A stretch of DNA of 64,000 nt from contig JBFXHX010000004.1 of NCBI GenBank assembly GCA_050176585.1, forward strand, positions 1 to 64,000. Reading direction: 5' to 3'. This stretch comes from CAYYWP01 sp050176585 (GTDB lineage Bacteria; Desulfobacterota; Binatia; HRBIN30; CADEER01). Shown here one piece after another: positions 42,068 to 50,215 of the stretch (the first letter of the stretch is position 1; each line of letters starts with the position of its first letter). The notes under the pieces were generated by a model. It made no database searches. It was not told the origin of the DNA and worked only from the letters and a program-made list of their open reading frames with translations. A program made the translations under genes and the position numbers.

Positions 42068-44414
42068 GGCTTACCTGCGCTTTTTGCTCCGGCATCGCGT
42101 AGGAGTCGGCGCGCTAGTACTGGCCGCCACCGTGTTCTTCGCCTGGCATGCGGCGCGCCACCTGACGGTCTTCACCAACTTTTTCGACCTGTACCCGCCG
42201 CATCATCCGTACATCAAGGTCTACCAGAAGTACCGGAAGCTATTCGGCACCTCGAACGTGCTGTTGATGACCGTGGAGGCAAAGCACGGCGACATCTTCA
42301 GCGACCCGGATGTGATCACGACCGTCGACCGGCTCACGCTCGACCTCCTGCGCGAAGTGCCCGGCGTCAACGGCGATCAGGTGCTTTCCATCACGCACCC
42401 CAAGCTCAAGACCACGCTCACCACCAGCGCCGGGCTCACGACGGTCCCGCTGACATATCCGCGGCTGCCCCAGGACCGGGAGGACCTCGAGTTCTTCCGG
42501 CGCAAGGTGGACGCCACCGAGGGGGTGCGCGGTTTCTTCGTGTCCGAGGACGATCGCGCCACGCAGATCGTCGCCGGCTTCTGGGAGGAGTCCTTCGATT
42601 TGGCCGGTATGTGGCAGCGGGTCCGCCAGATCATGGAGCGCGAGGAAGCGCACGGTAAGGTGCGGATCTCCGTGTCGGGACCGCCGATCCTGTTCGCCTA
42701 TTTCAGCGAAGCGATGGCGACCACCACGTGGTTCCTCGCCGTCACGATCGCGATCATGGTGGTGCTCCTCTGGTCGTATTTCCGGACGCTCCAAGGCGTG
42801 GCGATACCGCTGTTCTCCGCGGCGGTGAGCGCGGCGTGGGGCCTCGGCTTTGCGAGCCTGCTCGGCTTCAGCTTGGACCCGCTAGTCATCGTCGTGTTCG
42901 TGTTGATCTCGGCGCGGGCGCTCTCGCACTCCGTGCAGTCGGTGGAACGCTACCACGAGGAGTACTTCCGCCTCGGGGATCGCGACAAGGCGATCGTGCA
43001 ATCGTACGTCCGGCTATATGCGCCGGCGTCTGTCGCCATCCTGTCCGACGGCCTGGCGACCTGCACGATCGCAGTCGCGACGATACCGCTGATGCAGAAG
43101 CTCGCCGCGGTCTCGGCCTTCTGGATTCTGTCGATCTTCTTCAGCGTGATCACGCTGCACCCGGTCATCCTGTCCTACGCGCCGCCGCCGGCCCGTCGGC
43201 GAGCGGCGAACCTGTTCGACCGCCTGGCGGCGCTCGCCGCGCGCCGGCTCGTGCCGCTGGCCAGCGGCGGGTGGCGCGGTGGCGTGCTTGCGGTGCTCGC
43301 GGCCACGATCGCGTTCGGGTTCTACTTCGGAGCAAAGCTGCGCACCGGCGATACCTCACCCGGCCGGGCGCTCCTCTACGCCGACCACCCGTATAACGTC
43401 GCGACCGACAAGGCGCACCAGTACTTCATCGGCAACAGTTCGCTGATCATCGTCGCCGAAGGCAAGAAGCCGGGCGCGATCAAAGACGCCGCCACCCTCG
43501 AGCAACTCGACCTGTTCCAGCGGCACATGCAGCAGGATCAAGCGGCCGGCGGCGCACTGGCGGCACCCGGCATGTTGAAGACCATCTTCCGCGTCTTTCA
43601 CGATGGCGACCCGAAGTGGGAGATGCTGCCGACGCAGAACGACCACGTCGGACAGCTGTTCTTCATGATCAGCGCTGGCACGCGGCGCGGCGAGCTCGAT
43701 CGCTTCTTCTCGCCCGATTACACGAACGCGACGATCGCGATCTTCTACAAGGATCAGGATCGCCACACGATCACCCGCGCGATCGAGCGCGCGCGGCAGT
43801 ACATCGCCGGCGAGACGCACGCCGCAGACGGCGTGCGCTACCGGCTCGCCGGCGGGCTCTTCGGCGTCCTCGCGGCCCAGATAGAAGAAGTGGACTGGTC
43901 ACACCGCGTGAACGTGCCGCTCATCTTCGCCGTCGTGTTCGCGCTGAGCTACCTGACCTATTGGTCGGTCGCCGGCGCGCTGATCGTCATGCTGCCCTCG
44001 ATCGTCGCGCAGCCGCTCACCGAGGCGATGATGTATCTGCTGGGCATCGACTTGAACATCAATTCGCTGCCCGTCGCCGCGATCGGCATCGGTATCGGCA
44101 TCGACTACGGATATTACGTGCTGAGCCGCATCGTGGAGGAGTACGAGGTGGTCCGCGACTTCGATAGCGCGAACCGCCGCGCGCTGACCACGACGGGCGA
44201 GGCCGTGATGTTCACCGGTGTCGCGATCAGCGCCAGCATGCTGCCTTGGCTGTTTCACCCGCTCAAATTCGAGGCGCAGATGGCATTCCTGCTGATGATG
44301 CTGATGGCCTTTCACGCGCTGGGCGCATTGCTGTTCATCCCCGCGACGGTCTCGCTCTTGCGGCCGCGCTTCGCCACTGCACGCCCGAGCCCGAGCAGCG
44401 AGCTGGCTACATAA
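42045..44414 (+). CDS. MMPL/RND superfamily exporter
   Basis: 789 residues starting at GTG 42045 behind GGAGGGGGG; the frame is open to 41982. Twelve predicted membrane helices in two halves, each with a large periplasmic loop after the first helix. The TM4-type segment is VFVLISARALSHSVQSVERYHEEY (in part), and the second half has GIGIGIDYGYYVLSRIVEEYE with the proton-relay Asp in GIDYG. No membrane fusion protein or TolC is adjacent. The family moves lipids, hopanoids or hydrophobic compounds. The Ycf48-like protein is its likely partner. Confidence 0.93.
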   Translation: MLPRRYVEAYLRFLLRHRVGVGALVLAATVFFAWHAARHLTVFTNFFDLYPPHHPYIKVYQKYRKLFGTSNVLLMTVEAKHGDIFSDPDVITTVDRLTLDLLREVPGVNGDQVLSITHPKLKTTLTTSAGLTTVPLTYPRLPQDREDLEFFRRKVDATEGVRGFFVSEDDRATQIVAGFWEESFDLAGMWQRVRQIMEREEAHGKVRISVSGPPILFAYFSEAMATTTWFLAVTIAIMVVLLWSYFRTLQGVAIPLFSAAVSAAWGLGFASLLGFSLDPLVIVVFVLISARALSHSVQSVERYHEEYFRLGDRDKAIVQSYVRLYAPASVAILSDGLATCTIAVATIPLMQKLAAVSAFWILSIFFSVITLHPVILSYAPPPARRRAANLFDRLAALAARRLVPLASGGWRGGVLAVLAATIAFGFYFGAKLRTGDTSPGRALLYADHPYNVATDKAHQYFIGNSSLIIVAEGKKPGAIKDAATLEQLDLFQRHMQQDQAAGGALAAPGMLKTIFRVFHDGDPKWEMLPTQNDHVGQLFFMISAGTRRGELDRFFSPDYTNATIAIFYKDQDRHTITRAIERARQYIAGETHAADGVRYRLAGGLFGVLAAQIEEVDWSHRVNVPLIFAVVFALSYLTYWSVAGALIVMLPSIVAQPLTEAMMYLLGIDLNINSLPVAAIGIGIGIDYGYYVLSRIVEEYEVVRDFDSANRRALTTTGEAVMFTGVAISASMLPWLFHPLKFEAQMAFLLMMLMAFHALGALLFIPATVSLLRPRFATARPSPSSELAT

Positions 44415-44427
44415 GAACCGCGGTCAA

Positions 44428-44532
44428 GCTGTTCGGCTGTTACGGCAGGCACAAATCAGCAATCGGTCCCGGAAGGCATGCTCTGGGGCGAGCTTCAGAC
44501 CCGTAACAGCGAACAGCGTAGCAGCGAACAGC
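44428..44532. repeat. CTGTTCGCTGTTACG repeat as inverted pair
   Basis: GCTGTTCGGCTGTTACGG at 44428-44445 and, in reverse orientation, a 32-base double unit at 44501-44532. They pair almost perfectly (15 of 16), so the RNA could fold into a long hairpin with a loop of about 55 bases. It lies between MMPL (plus) and NUDIX (minus), probably ending both transcripts, and is related to the copy at 38733. Confidence 0.6.
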
Positions 44533-44539
44533 CTCAGCG

Positions 44540-45226
44540 CTATCCGCCGCGCGCCGATCGCTCATACCGCCAACCGTTTTCGAGCATCCACAAGCGGTGG
44601 CGGGGGCCGGGCCGCTGGAGGTCGCCGTCCTCGTAGCCCGCATCCGCGGCGTAGAGGGTCACGGCGCCGCCTTCGACGCGATATAAGCGCGGTTCGAACA
44701 GCTCGGGCTCCTCGCGTCGCACGGCGGCCAGGGCCTCCTCCGCCCGGCGGTACGGAGCGATGGTGCTCAGCGTAACGAACGTCGGCGGCGGCAGATCGAT
44801 CGCGCCGGTGCGCTGCGCCGCGAGCGCGTCGGCGGGGGCCATCCACTGGTGCTCGTGGATCTCGTCGCCATCGATTGCTACCGGGGCATCGCTGCCGAGG
44901 GCGGCGAAGAACCACGCGTCGAAGCGGATGGGCATCTGCACGGGGGTGATCCAGCGCGACACCAACACCAGCTGCTCCGGGCCGAGGACCAGCCCGGCCT
45001 CTTCGCGGGCCTCCCGCACCGCGGCGCGACGCGCGGCGGTGACGACGTCGGGCGCCTCGGCGTAGTCGACCTCTTCAATTCGGCCACCCGGAAAGACCCA
45101 GGCACCGCCGTGAAACTTGAGTTGCGCGCTGCGCCGGACCAGGAGGACTTCGCATGCCACCCCTGCGTTCCGCAGCAGCACGACCGTCGCGGCGGGTTTC
45201 GCGGTGACAGGGGCGCTGGTGCTCAT
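44540..45226 (-). CDS. NUDIX hydrolase, NUDT19-like
   Basis: 228 residues. The Nudix box is split: FPGGRIEE at about 45-52, then an insertion of 18 residues, and REAREEAGL at 71-79. That layout is found in the NUDT19/NUDT7-like group, which hydrolyses CoA or acyl-CoA esters. Downstream, the DGDEIHEHQWMAPADALA region is also typical. CoA diphosphatase activity is plausible but not proven. Single gene; the next upstream gene on the strand is 400 bases away across the hairpin array. Confidence 0.85.
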   Translation of the reverse strand: MSTSAPVTAKPAATVVLLRNAGVACEVLLVRRSAQLKFHGGAWVFPGGRIEEVDYAEAPDVVTAARRAAVREAREEAGLVLGPEQLVLVSRWITPVQMPIRFDAWFFAALGSDAPVAIDGDEIHEHQWMAPADALAAQRTGAIDLPPPTFVTLSTIAPYRRAEEALAAVRREEPELFEPRLYRVEGGAVTLYAADAGYEDGDLQRPGPRHRLWMLENGWRYERSARGG

Positions 45227-45403
45227 GCCCCACCCTAAGCACGAGTGTCCGAGTCGGCGCCAGTCGGACCGGTCGGCGGGAAGCGATCATTGAACAAAGT
45301 CGCTCGCCGGGCGTCTGATCGGGCGTAGCGAACGCGGAGCCCCCTCCGCGGCGCAGAGCGCATGGCGTCGATGACGCATGCGCACTCCTCCTCCCCCCGA
45401 GCG

Positions 45404-45606
45404 CCGGCAGCCAGGAATCTGGCTGCCGGTCTTAGTTTGTGGTCTGACAGCACGGACGTGGAAGGGCTTGAATCAACCCTTCCCCAAACCGTCCAAGCGC
45501 ACAGACAGCCAGGAACCCCCTCCCGGCTGTCGGTGCGGTCGGATAGACCGACCGCACCCTCCTCCCCAAGACGGCCGGGAGCCGGCGCTGAGCGCTGGCT
45601 CCCGGC
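45404..45606. other. Array of five strong stem-loops in one intergenic region
   Basis: In order: CCGGCAGCCAG 45404-45414 with CTGGCTGCCGG 45419-45429. Nested pairs GTCTG 45442/CAGAC 45502, GGACG 45454/CGTCC 45490 and GAAGGG 45461/CCCTTC 45477. GACAGCC 45504 with GGCTGTC 45525. GGTGCGGTCGG 45532-45542 with CCGACCGCACC 45548-45558. GCCGGGAGCC 45574-45583 with GGCTCCCGGC 45597-45606. Loops are 4-13 bases. It starts 24 bases beyond the lipoprotein stop on the minus strand and precedes NUDIX. It could be a structured RNA, a repeat cluster or a serial terminator. The wider 45227-45629 region holds no gene. Confidence 0.7.
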
Positions 45607-45629
45607 AAGGCTCACCTCAAACGCTGCGC

Positions 45630-45908
45630 TCAGAGGTCGTCGTCGACGTCGAGATCGACATCGGCGCAGTTACAGCCAAACGTGTCGCAGATCTCGTTGT
45701 CACCGTCGAACGTGAACGAATTACAGTTGAACTGGTCAGCCAGTGCTTCGCACTCGTCGGTATCCACGACTCCGGTAAACTCGTAGTTGCAGTCGTCATC
45801 ATCGTCGCCGCAGGCGCCGATGACGACGGCCAGTGAGAGGGCGACGGCGACGAGCGGGTATGTCAGAACCCGCTTCGCCCCGGCCGGCCAGACACGGACC
45901 GTTCGCAT
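45630..45908 (-). CDS. Small acidic Cys-rich lipoprotein
   Basis: 92 residues. The start has an ideal AGGAGGAGGAG site. Signal with lipobox VIGAC (Cys 33). The mature 60 residues are strongly acidic (GDDDDDC, DLDVDDDL) with eight cysteines including the lipidated one: DDC, DEC, FNC, EIC, then GCNC. That mix suggests Ca or other cation binding with disulfides, but no family is known to me. It lies alone, divergent from the Bax-inhibitor-like gene. Confidence 0.8.
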   Translation of the reverse strand: MRTVRVWPAGAKRVLTYPLVAVALSLAVVIGACGDDDDDCNYEFTGVVDTDECEALADQFNCNSFTFDGDNEICDTFGCNCADVDLDVDDDL

Positions 45909-46114
45909 ACTCCTCCTCCTCTGGACCAGGCGCCACTTCCCGCGGCGCCGTTTGGGCCGACGCGACGTCGGACGGGAGTCCGCGCCGGAATGAAGAAGCG
46001 CGGCATTTGTCCTTTACCGACCACGGCGGGGCAGTAGCATACGGCACCGCGCCGTCAACAGTGATTTCAACGGATGCTGCGCCGCGCTACACTGCGCGCC
46101 AATTTGGAGGTGCC

Positions 46115-46816
46115 ATGAGCCAACCTTACTTCGGCGAGGATCTCGCGCGTCCCGCATCCATCGCCAGCAGCGCCCGCTCGCAGTTCATCGCGCGCACCTA
46201 CACTCATCTGCTGGGCGCAATCGCGCTGTTCTTGGCCATCGAAGTCTGGATGTTCCAGAGCGGCCTGGCCGAGACGATCGCCACGGCCATGCTGGGCACC
46301 AGCTGGCTCCTCGTGTTGGGCGGTTTCATGATCGTGAGCTGGTTGGCCAGCGCCGCCGCCACGAGCTCGGCGTCCGTACCGCTGCAGTATCTGGCGTTGG
46401 CGGGTTTCGTGTCCGCGCAAGCGGTGGTCTTCGTGCCCTTGCTGTACATCGCGAACGCCGTCGCGCCCGGAGCGATCCAGAGCGCCGGGCTACTGACCGC
46501 GCTCGGGTTCGGCGGCCTCACGGCAGTCGCCTTTTTGAGCCGGACCGACTTCTCCTTCCTCGGCGCGCTGTTGAAGTGGTCGTTCGTGGTAGCGCTGTTG
46601 GCCATCGTCGGCGCCGTGCTGTTCGGGTTCGAGCTCGGCACGTGGTTCTCGGTCGCGATGGTGGGGCTGGCGGGGGCGGCGATTCTCCACGACACGTCGA
46701 ACGTCATCCGCAACTTCCCCACCGACCGCCACGTGGCGGCCGCGCTGCAGCTGTTCTCCTCCGTCGCGCTCATGTTCTGGTACCTCCTGCGCCTGTTCAT
46801 GGCGGCGCGCCGTTAG
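46115..46816 (+). CDS. Bax inhibitor-1/YccA family membrane protein
   Basis: 233 residues from ATG 46115 behind GGAGG. Seven hydrophobic helices; the first conserved stretch is FIARTYTHLLGAIALFLAIEVW (in part) and the end is HDTSNVIRNFP, matching the di-Asp pH sensor region of the TMBIM family, followed by ALQLFSSVALMFWYLLRLF. The family leaks Ca or modulates FtsH proteolysis in bacteria. The longer frame to 45833 is not family sequence. Confidence 0.92.
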   Translation: MSQPYFGEDLARPASIASSARSQFIARTYTHLLGAIALFLAIEVWMFQSGLAETIATAMLGTSWLLVLGGFMIVSWLASAAATSSASVPLQYLALAGFVSAQAVVFVPLLYIANAVAPGAIQSAGLLTALGFGGLTAVAFLSRTDFSFLGALLKWSFVVALLAIVGAVLFGFELGTWFSVAMVGLAGAAILHDTSNVIRNFPTDRHVAAALQLFSSVALMFWYLLRLFMAARR

Positions 46817-46974
46817 GAGCGACGCCGCTCTGTTGATCGCCGTGGCCGATTGGCGTCGCGGATCGAGATGGCGGTCGTGGCGCAGTCGACAAAATGTGAG
46901 CACATGATGCCAGCCCCGGGTTGACCGTTCAGGCTTCGCGCGCCACGCTTAATGCTAAGTGGCCTGGAGGCTCT

Positions 46975-48480
46975 ATGTCCTCGCGCGTCCTGTTCGTACA
47001 TCCGAGCCCACTGATCTTTTCGGAGATCTTCCTCAAGCTCGAGCCGCTCGGCCTCGAATGCGTCGCCAGCGCCTGCCTGGCCGCTGGCTATGACGTGCGC
47101 GTGATCGATCTCCAGGTCGCGCCGCCTGCCGAGTTGCGCGAAACGCTGGAGTGTTGGCGGCCCGACGCGGTCGGGTTTTCGATCAACTATCTCGCGAACG
47201 TCCCGGAGGTGATCGATTGGGCGCGCGCGATCAAGCAGATCCTTCCCCGCTGTCGCGTGTTCGTGGGCGGCCACAGCGCTTCGTTCATCGCGGATGAAAT
47301 GCTGGCCCACGCCGAGGGCGCGCTGGACTGTGTCATACGTGGCGAGGGCGAGCTGGCGACGCCGCAAGTGCTCGACGCATTCGCGCGCGATCAGAGTCCC
47401 GCGGGACTTGCCGGCGTCGTAACGGCCGAGGGTGCCGGACCGCCCCCGCTGCTGATTCCGAACCCGGAAAAGCACCTGCCCGCCCGCCATCTATTGGGAT
47501 CCCGCAAGAAATACTTCATCGGCGAGCTCGATCCCTGCGCATCCATCGAGTTCACGCGCGGCTGCCCGTGGGACTGCAACTTCTGCAGCGCCTGGACGTT
47601 CTACGGCCGCAGCTACCGGAAGTTCGACGCCGCGGCGGCCGGCGAAGATCTCGCCAGTATCGCCGAGCCCAATCTCTTCATCGTCGATGACGTCGCGTTC
47701 ATCCGGCCCGAGCACGGGATGGCCATCGCCGATGAAGTCGAGAAGCGCGGCATTCGCAAGCGCTACTACCTCGAGACGCGGGCCGACGTCCTGCTGCGCA
47801 ACCGCGCGGTGTTCCAGCGGTGGACGCGTCTCGGCCTGCGCTACATGTTCGTGGGCGTCGAGGCGATCGACGAGGGCGATCTGAAGCGCTTCCGGAAACG
47901 CGTCGTGCGCGATGACAACGACCGGGCGCTACAGGTGGCGCGCGACCTCGGCATCGTGGTCGCGGTGAACATCATCGCCGATCCGAGCTGGGACGAGCAC
48001 CGCTTCGAAGTGGTGAGACAGTGGGCCTTGGAAGTCCCGGAAATCGTCAACATGACGGTCGCGACGCCGTACCCCGGGACCGAAATCTGGTTCACCGACA
48101 ACCGGCGCTTCACCTCGCGCGACTATCGACTGTTCGACGTGCAACACGCCGTGCTGCCGACCAAGCTGCCGCTGGACCAGTTCTACGCGGAGTTCGTCAA
48201 GACGCAGGACGTGCTGAACAAAAAACACCTCGGCTGGCGCGCGGCATGGTCGGTCCTCGGCATCAGCTTGCGACTGCTCGCGCACCGGCAGACGAACTTC
48301 CTGAAGATGCTGTGGAAGTTCAACTCGGTGTACAGCGTCGACCGCCTGTTGCGCGATCACGAGCGGCCGGTGCGCTACTCGATCGGGCTTCCGACCGCTG
48401 GCGGCGCGGCCGGCACCCGCCCGTCCACGAGCCAGCTCTACGTGCACCATCCCGCCGCGGCCGCGGTCGCCGCCGGTTGA
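46975..48480 (+). CDS. hpnR: Hopanoid C-3 methylase (B12-binding radical SAM)
   Basis: 501 residues from ATG 46975 with GGAGG five bases before. The N-terminal cobalamin-binding domain (about 1-150) has LEPLGLECVASACLAAGYDV and WRPDAVGFSINYLANVPEV. The radical SAM cluster is C197, C201, C204 (TRGCPWDCNFCSAWTFYGRSY). The following YYLETRADVLLRN and HAVLPTKLPLDQFY segments match HpnR, which methylates C-3 of hopanoids. No hopanoid cyclase (shc) or other hpn genes are within the window. A C-terminal low-complexity tail follows. A distinct but related B12-radical SAM methylase is the alternative. Confidence 0.85.
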   Translation: MSSRVLFVHPSPLIFSEIFLKLEPLGLECVASACLAAGYDVRVIDLQVAPPAELRETLECWRPDAVGFSINYLANVPEVIDWARAIKQILPRCRVFVGGHSASFIADEMLAHAEGALDCVIRGEGELATPQVLDAFARDQSPAGLAGVVTAEGAGPPPLLIPNPEKHLPARHLLGSRKKYFIGELDPCASIEFTRGCPWDCNFCSAWTFYGRSYRKFDAAAAGEDLASIAEPNLFIVDDVAFIRPEHGMAIADEVEKRGIRKRYYLETRADVLLRNRAVFQRWTRLGLRYMFVGVEAIDEGDLKRFRKRVVRDDNDRALQVARDLGIVVAVNIIADPSWDEHRFEVVRQWALEVPEIVNMTVATPYPGTEIWFTDNRRFTSRDYRLFDVQHAVLPTKLPLDQFYAEFVKTQDVLNKKHLGWRAAWSVLGISLRLLAHRQTNFLKMLWKFNSVYSVDRLLRDHERPVRYSIGLPTAGGAAGTRPSTSQLYVHHPAAAAVAAG

Positions 48481-48687
48481 TCAGCCGCCTTCGGCGTCCG
48501 GCTGTTCGGTGGATGCGCTGTTGGCGTCCCCGACTAGTCTTGCCCCCAACGTACCGCTTTCCAGGCGTAACCACCTTGCCCGCATCGAGCTCGCTCTTGA
48601 CTGCGCCGATCCGCTCGCACTATCGAGGCCCCGAATCGCGGTCCCAAGCGTGACGACCAACCACGACATGGCGCCTACAGGAGCGGT

Positions 48688-49683
48688 ATGATGACGGCAT
48701 TGTCCTTGCCGCCGGCTGCGCTATTGCGGCCGATCACGGAAGAGGAGATCCGCGTCTACGAGCGCGACGGCGTGGTACACCTGCCGGGGATCATCGACCG
48801 CGCCTGGGCGGCGTTGCTCGCCGAAGGCATCGATGAGCTGCTGGCGGAACCGATCGCGACGACGATGGATTTGACCGCCATCGGCCAGCTCGCCGACCAG
48901 CACTTGCACGCCGCGGCGAGTGGGGTCGCGGGCAAGACGATCGTCGAAGCGAACACCGAATGGGCGATTGCCGAACGGCTCGGCGACACGGTGTTGCGCG
49001 ACGAAACGCTGCACGTTCCGGAAGGTCGCGAAGGCCGGTTCGTGTCGGTGCACCAGATCGCGTGGAAGCTGAACCCGAAGATTCGCGCGCTGGTGATCGA
49101 CTCACCGTGCCCCGAGATCGCGGCCGTGCTGATGCGCTCGCGCCGGGTGAATTTCTACCAGGAGCAGGTGTTGGTGAAGACGCCGCTCACCAAGGAGAAG
49201 ACCGCCTGGCATCAGGACCAGGGGTACGATCACTGCGCCGGTGAACAGCTGTGCGGCGTCCGCGTGGTGTGCGATCCGGAATCGCTCGAGAACGGCACCG
49301 TGCTGTACTGGCGCGGTTCACATCTCTCCGGAACGGTCTACAAGGTGAACTTCTTCGTCAGCGATCAGACCAACGAGGGCGATCCCGGTGCCGACCTGCC
49401 GACCATCGATGGCCACGAGTCGGACTTCGATCTGGTGCATTTCAACCCGCGCCCGGGCGACGTGATCGTCCATCACCTGCGTTCGGTCCACGGGAGCGGC
49501 GCGAACCGTTCGGCGAGGCAAACGCGGCGCGCGATCACGATCCGCTACGGCGGCGACGATGCCGTGTACAAGCTGCGCCGATTCGCACCACCGGACGGTA
49601 TCGAGATCGAGCGTGAGGACGGCCAGCCGCTCGAGCGCTACGCGCAGGAATACCCGCGCGTCTGGCCGCGCGCCACATCGTAA
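48688..49683 (+). CDS. Phytanoyl-CoA dioxygenase (PhyH) family protein
   Basis: 331 residues; Fe(II)/2-oxoglutarate oxygenase. The iron triad is H175-x-D177 (AWHQDQGYDH) and the distal H268 (RSVHGSG), with Arg about 281 for 2-oxoglutarate. N-terminal VYERDGVVHLPGIID is typical of the family. Bacterial members hydroxylate many small molecules, so the substrate is not predictable. The EthD protein follows after 37 bases and may be co-transcribed. The upstream 207 bases show no clear promoter. Confidence 0.92.
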   Translation: MMTALSLPPAALLRPITEEEIRVYERDGVVHLPGIIDRAWAALLAEGIDELLAEPIATTMDLTAIGQLADQHLHAAASGVAGKTIVEANTEWAIAERLGDTVLRDETLHVPEGREGRFVSVHQIAWKLNPKIRALVIDSPCPEIAAVLMRSRRVNFYQEQVLVKTPLTKEKTAWHQDQGYDHCAGEQLCGVRVVCDPESLENGTVLYWRGSHLSGTVYKVNFFVSDQTNEGDPGADLPTIDGHESDFDLVHFNPRPGDVIVHHLRSVHGSGANRSARQTRRAITIRYGGDDAVYKLRRFAPPDGIEIEREDGQPLERYAQEYPRVWPRATS

Positions 49684-49720
49684 CCGCGCGCGAGCCACGC
49701 TGCGCTTGGGGGCCGAGAAC

Positions 49721-50089
49721 ATGCACTGCGTTCGCATCGTGTATCCGAAAGGCAACGGCCGCCCGTTCGACTGGGAGCACTATTACAACGTCCACCTGCC
49801 GCTGGGGCTCGGGTTGCTGCGCACCCACACCGGCGCCGTGCCGGACCGCGTCGAGGTCGAAGCCAACGGGCATGCGCCGGACGGCGGGGCCGGGCCCTAT
49901 CAATGCGTGTGCAGTTTGTATTTCGCCGATCAACGCGGCGTGGAGGCGTTGGTCGGCCTGTTCGGCATCGAATCGGCCGCGCGCCAACTAGAACAGGACT
50001 GGCCCAACTACACCGATGTGCGCCCCGCGCTCCTGATCGCCGAGACCGTGGACGTCGATCCGCTGACCGTCAAGCGCGTCGGCGCGTAA
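49721..50089 (+). CDS. EthD-domain protein
   Basis: 122 residues, ferredoxin-like dimeric alpha-beta barrel of the EthD family: VRIVYPKGNGRPFDWEHYYNVHLPLGLGLL (in part) includes the conserved D-x-x-Y-x-x-x-H-x-P segment. Family members assist degradation of ethers or aromatics, or act as small oxygenase partners. Its proximity to the PhyH gene suggests a shared catabolic step. It starts at ATG 49721 with a weak purine-rich site. Confidence 0.85.
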   Translation: MHCVRIVYPKGNGRPFDWEHYYNVHLPLGLGLLRTHTGAVPDRVEVEANGHAPDGGAGPYQCVCSLYFADQRGVEALVGLFGIESAARQLEQDWPNYTDVRPALLIAETVDVDPLTVKRVGA

Positions 50090-50215
50090 TTCCCGGTCAG
50101 TCAGGCGTCACCCGCGCACGCGCCTTTCGGCCATAAGCCGGCGCCGCGAACGCCTTTCGCATCCTCCGCCCCTTGCGCCGTCGCGTTGCACTCCGGGGGC
50201 ATCGTTTGCCAGCGC

